From the NCBI GenBank assembly GCA_023271485.1, contig JALPXT010000069.1:1-7146 (forward strand): a DNA stretch of 7,146 bases. The letters are read 5' to 3'. This stretch comes from Dehalococcoidia bacterium (GTDB taxonomy: Bacteria > Chloroflexota > Dehalococcoidia > SZUA-161 > SpSt-899). Under the pieces are notes generated by a model that saw nothing but the letters and a program-made list of their open reading frames with translations, ran no database searches and had not been told where the DNA came from. Made by a program: the position numbers and the translations under genes. How positions within the stretch are numbered: position 1 is the stretch's first letter; every line of letters begins with the position of its first letter. Shown here piece after piece: positions 4,271-7,146 of the stretch.

Positions 4271-6715
4271 ATGATCGAGAAATATAACCCTCCAGAAATC
4301 GAAGAGAAATGGCAATCGAGATGGCAAGAGACCCGGCTCTACGCCACAACCGAAGATAGCGACCGCCCCAAGCTCTACGAGCTGACCATGTTCCCCTACA
4401 CCTCCGGTGACCTCCACATCGGGCACTGGTATGCCATGGCCCCGGCAGATGTTCATGCCAGATTCATGCGGATGAAGGGCTATAACGTGCTGCACCCGAT
4501 GGGCTTCGATGCCTTCGGCCTCCCCGCCGAGAATGCAGCCATCGATCGGGGTATCCATCCGTACACCTGGACGATGAAAAACGTAGAGAACATGCGTCGC
4601 CAGTTTCGCAGTATGGGAGCTATGTATGATTGGAGCCGGGAGGTGGTCACCTGCCTGCCGGACTACTATCAGTGGACCCAGTGGCTGTTTCTCAAGCTCT
4701 ACGAGGCTGGTCTGGCCTATCGGGCTAAGGCCCCGGCTAACTGGTGCTCCGGATGCCAGACGGTCCTTGCCAATGAACAGGTGACCGCCGAAGGGCGATG
4801 TGAGCGCTGCGCCGCGGCGGTGATCAAGAGGGACTTAGAGCAGTGGTTCTTCCGCATCACCAGGTATGCCGATGAGCTTATGCAGCATGATGGTATTGAT
4901 TGGCCGGAGCGGGTCAAGACGATGCAGCGCAACTGGGTCGGTCGGAGTGAGGGAGCAGACATTTCCTTCAGCATCGAGGAATACGGTCTCGATGAAAAGG
5001 AGATCCGGGTATTCACCACGCGTCCTGACACCGTCTATGGTGTCACCTTCATGGTACTGGCTCCGGAGCATCCACTGGTGGAAAAACTCACCTCGCCCGA
5101 GTATAAGGACCGGGTTGATGATTATGTGAACCGGGCTCGTCGCCGGTCGGAGATTGAGAGGCTCTCCACGGAGCGGGAGAGAACCGGACTCTTCATCGGG
5201 GCTTACGCCACCAACAGGCTGAACGGAGAGAAGGTGCCGATCTGGATCGCCGACTACGCGCTCCTGAGCTATGGCACCGGGGCGGTCATGGGCGTGCCGG
5301 CCCACGACCAGCGGGATTTCGAGCTCGCTAAGGAGTTTGGCCTTCCCATAAAAGTGGTCGTTGCGCCCGATGGATGGAGAGGTGAAGATCTGGAGGAGGC
5401 ATATGAAGAGCCGGGCACAATGGTCAACTCCGGCCCCTTCGATGGTCTGCCCAGCGAAAAAGGGAAGGATGCCATAGTTGCTTTTATGGAGAAAGATGGC
5501 TGTGGCAAGAAGGCCGTAAGCTACCGGCTGCGCGACTGGCTGATCTCCCGTCAGCGTTATTGGGGCGCGCCGATCCCCATGGTTCATTGTCCCCGGTGTG
5601 GCATCGTGCCGGTGCCGGAGAAGGATCTGCCGGTGCTCCTCCCTGAGGATGCCGAGTTTAAACCGACCGGAGAATCACCGCTCAAGTATTGCGATTCCTT
5701 TGTCAATACCACCTGCCCTGCTTGCGGCGAGCAGGCAAAGCGTGAGACCGATACCATGGATACCTTCATGTGTTCCAGTTGGTACTTCCTGCGTTACGCC
5801 AGCCCGCAGCATTCTGATGGACCCTTCGATCCCGATAGGCTGAAATACTGGCTCCCCGTCGATCTCTACACCGGCGGTGTGGAGCATGCCACCATGCATC
5901 TGTTCTATGCCCGCTTCTTTATCAAGGCGCTGCGAGACATGGGGATAGTCGACTTCGGTGAACCCTTCATCAGACTTTTCAATCAAGGTAAGATTATCCT
6001 GGGGAGACAGAAGATGAGTAAGTCACGCGGCAATGTCGTCAGTGCTGATGAATATGCATCTGAATTCGGCGCGGACGCGGTGCGGGCTTATCTGATGTTC
6101 ATCGGTCCCTGGGATCACGGGGGGGAATGGAACGATAACGGATTGGTCGGCATATCGCGATGGCTCAATCGAATCTGGAATCTGGTACTGGCTGAAGCCG
6201 GGGGTACCTCATTGATGGATGAAGAAAAGGAACTGCGTCGCATGACCCATAAGACCATCAAGAGGGTGAATGAAGACCTGGAGAGATTCCACTTCAACAC
6301 CATGCTGGCGGCGCTGATGGAGTTCACCAATTACCTGGCCAGGGTCAAGGTAACGAGCGCAATCGAGGGAAGCCCCGCCTGGAGGGAGGCCATCGATTCC
6401 CTGCTTCTCCTGCTGGCGCCGGCCCTCCCGCACCTGGCGGAGGAGCTCTGGGAGCGGACGGGCCATGCCTATAGCATACACCATCAGCCATTTCCTGCCT
6501 GGCGGGAGGAACTGGTTGCTGAAGAGGAGTTTACCCTGGTAATCCAGATAAATGGGAAGGTTCGCGATAAAGTATCTGTCCCGGTTTCCATCTCCGAGGA
6601 TGAGGCCAGGAAATTAGCCCTGAGCCGGGGGCGAATTAAGGCTCAAGTAAGGGATCGCCGGATTGTCAGGGTGATATATGTGGCGGGACGGTTGGTGAAC
6701 ATTGTGGTAAAATAA
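4271..6715 (+). CDS. leuS: Leucyl-tRNA synthetase
   Basis: This cytosolic class I enzyme charges tRNA-Leu with leucine using ATP. The 814 residues match a compact bacterial-type LeuRS. Visible elements in order: HIGH at 49-52; GFDAFGLPAENAA shortly after; a zinc-type pair C159xxC162 with C177xxC180; the CP1 editing domain with TTRPDT (249-254) and GTGAVMGVPAHDQRD, including the conserved Asp 346 that limits editing of the cognate product; a second cysteine set C440xxC443 and C482xxC485; KMSKS at 581-585; the anticodon-binding helices; and a C-terminal segment with QINGKVRDKV. Catalysis and editing both appear intact. The ATG at 4271 starts directly in MIEKYNPPEIEEKWQ, the normal family N-terminus, and has no Shine-Dalgarno; a TATAAT box lies just upstream. 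No T-box or leucine leader is visible. Codon use looks more G/C-rich than the exporter operon. It is probably transcribed alone. Confidence 0.98.
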   Translation: MIEKYNPPEIEEKWQSRWQETRLYATTEDSDRPKLYELTMFPYTSGDLHIGHWYAMAPADVHARFMRMKGYNVLHPMGFDAFGLPAENAAIDRGIHPYTWTMKNVENMRRQFRSMGAMYDWSREVVTCLPDYYQWTQWLFLKLYEAGLAYRAKAPANWCSGCQTVLANEQVTAEGRCERCAAAVIKRDLEQWFFRITRYADELMQHDGIDWPERVKTMQRNWVGRSEGADISFSIEEYGLDEKEIRVFTTRPDTVYGVTFMVLAPEHPLVEKLTSPEYKDRVDDYVNRARRRSEIERLSTERERTGLFIGAYATNRLNGEKVPIWIADYALLSYGTGAVMGVPAHDQRDFELAKEFGLPIKVVVAPDGWRGEDLEEAYEEPGTMVNSGPFDGLPSEKGKDAIVAFMEKDGCGKKAVSYRLRDWLISRQRYWGAPIPMVHCPRCGIVPVPEKDLPVLLPEDAEFKPTGESPLKYCDSFVNTTCPACGEQAKRETDTMDTFMCSSWYFLRYASPQHSDGPFDPDRLKYWLPVDLYTGGVEHATMHLFYARFFIKALRDMGIVDFGEPFIRLFNQGKIILGRQKMSKSRGNVVSADEYASEFGADAVRAYLMFIGPWDHGGEWNDNGLVGISRWLNRIWNLVLAEAGGTSLMDEEKELRRMTHKTIKRVNEDLERFHFNTMLAALMEFTNYLARVKVTSAIEGSPAWREAIDSLLLLLAPALPHLAEELWERTGHAYSIHHQPFPAWREELVAEEEFTLVIQINGKVRDKVSVPVSISEDEARKLALSRGRIKAQVRDRRIVRVIYVAGRLVNIVVK

Positions 6716-6793
6716 TAGCATTGGCCTGGGATTATTCAACGTTGTGCGAAATTCTGTTAAACTTGGAGCTTGTCCCAAAGTTGTATGATGGAG

Positions 6794-7146
6794 CTATAAC
6801 CATTGATATTTGACCTCAGTCAGATAAATCTGGAGATTTGAATCTATGTGGAGATATTCCGCCCATAATTGGTCCCAATTGAGAGGGAAGAAAACTTTGT
6901 TTACAACGACTTTCAGCCAGTTGGTAAGCCCCGGCTCGCCCCACCGTTTGCCAACAGCCCAGATTCGATTTTTTACCTGGCTGAAGCAGCTCTCAACAGC
7001 ATTGGTATTCAATGGAATCCAGAGTTTATTAGCAAACCAGAACTCAAAGAAGGTGGTAACAGTTTTGGAAAGATTCTGGATATATGTCCTGGCTGCCGGA
7101 TACTTCTCTTCCGGGAGAGCATCAAGCAGCTCTTTAAAGCCTTGTT
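6794..7146 (-). CDS. Transposase, C-terminal part (gene runs off the window)
   Basis: The frame is open from the window edge to a TAG at 6794-6796, giving about 116 residues of a C-terminal region; the start lies beyond 7146. The segment NTNAVESCFSQVKNRIWAVGKRW resembles the third-acid region of DDE-type transposases, with the Glu of AVES as the likely catalytic acid. Upstream comes a helical stretch (ELLDALPEEKYPAARTYIQNL) and the aromatic TFFEFWFANKLWIP, also usual just before that motif. I do not assign an IS family. The internal TTG at 7012 is not a natural start because homology-like sequence continues upstream of it. The IS end should lie between 6716 and 6793, but its terminal repeat cannot be identified without the other end. 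It converges on leuS, 78 nt from its stop. Confidence 0.75.
   Translation of the reverse strand, partial: QGFKELLDALPEEKYPAARTYIQNLSKTVTTFFEFWFANKLWIPLNTNAVESCFSQVKNRIWAVGKRWGEPGLTNWLKVVVNKVFFPLNWDQLWAEYLHIDSNLQIYLTEVKYQWL

Noticed and set aside
4835..5587. 250-codon open frame antisense to leuS
   Set aside because: It lies entirely opposite conserved LeuRS editing-domain sequence, has no recognisable family features and is explained by the G/C-rich codon pattern of leuS.
6709..6740. Possible leuS terminator formed by AATAAT and ATTATT
   Set aside because: A 6-bp all-A/T stem with a long loop and no T-run is too weak to call a terminator.

Overview
This is a bacterial chromosomal window. 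I would place it tentatively in the Chloroflexota, near Dehalococcoidia. That rests on the overall look of the leucyl-tRNA synthetase (a compact 814-residue enzyme with the N-terminal stretch GDLHIGHWYAMAPAD), the DUF502 protein and the intergenic palindromes. It is an inference from memory of these families and has not been tested by a search.

Layout. (1) 1-874, + strand: a DUF502 two-pass membrane protein. The start codon of a threonine aldolase (ltaE-like) overlaps its stop. Only about the first 12 codons of the aldolase survive before the reading frame turns into unrelated sequence. (2) 883-3295, - strand: a two-gene ABC-2 exporter operon. Its first gene is an in-frame fusion of a complete TetR-type regulator to a complete ABC ATPase, followed 12 nt later by the ABC-2 permease. 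A clear sigma-70-type promoter and an overlapping 20-bp near-palindrome lie in front of the fusion gene. (3) 3296-3645: a non-coding stretch with small direct repeats and two strong GC-rich palindromes. (4) 3635-4149, + strand: an Lrp/AsnC-family regulator with its own -10 box and ribosome-binding site. (5) 4150-4270: a short gap with a long imperfect inverted repeat, then a TATAAT box only 9 nt before the next start codon. (6) 4271-6715, + strand: leuS. (7) 6794-7146, - strand: the C-terminal part of a DDE-type transposase that runs off the window.

How the parts relate. The exporter operon looks self-contained. The TetR half probably binds the palindrome on its own promoter, the ATPase half powers the adjacent permease, and because both are one polypeptide, sensing and transport may be physically coupled. 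The operon abuts the broken aldolase tail to tail, looks richer in A/T than leuS and the Lrp gene, and has repeats on both sides. I infer that it, or a rearrangement linked to it, replaced the rest of the aldolase gene. The Lrp-type gene beside leuS suggests an amino-acid-related role, but no binding site for it is visible.

The most notable item is the TetR-ABC fusion. Next are the aldolase remnant and the probably near-leaderless leuS promoter, which shares an 11-base -10 sequence with the Lrp promoter.
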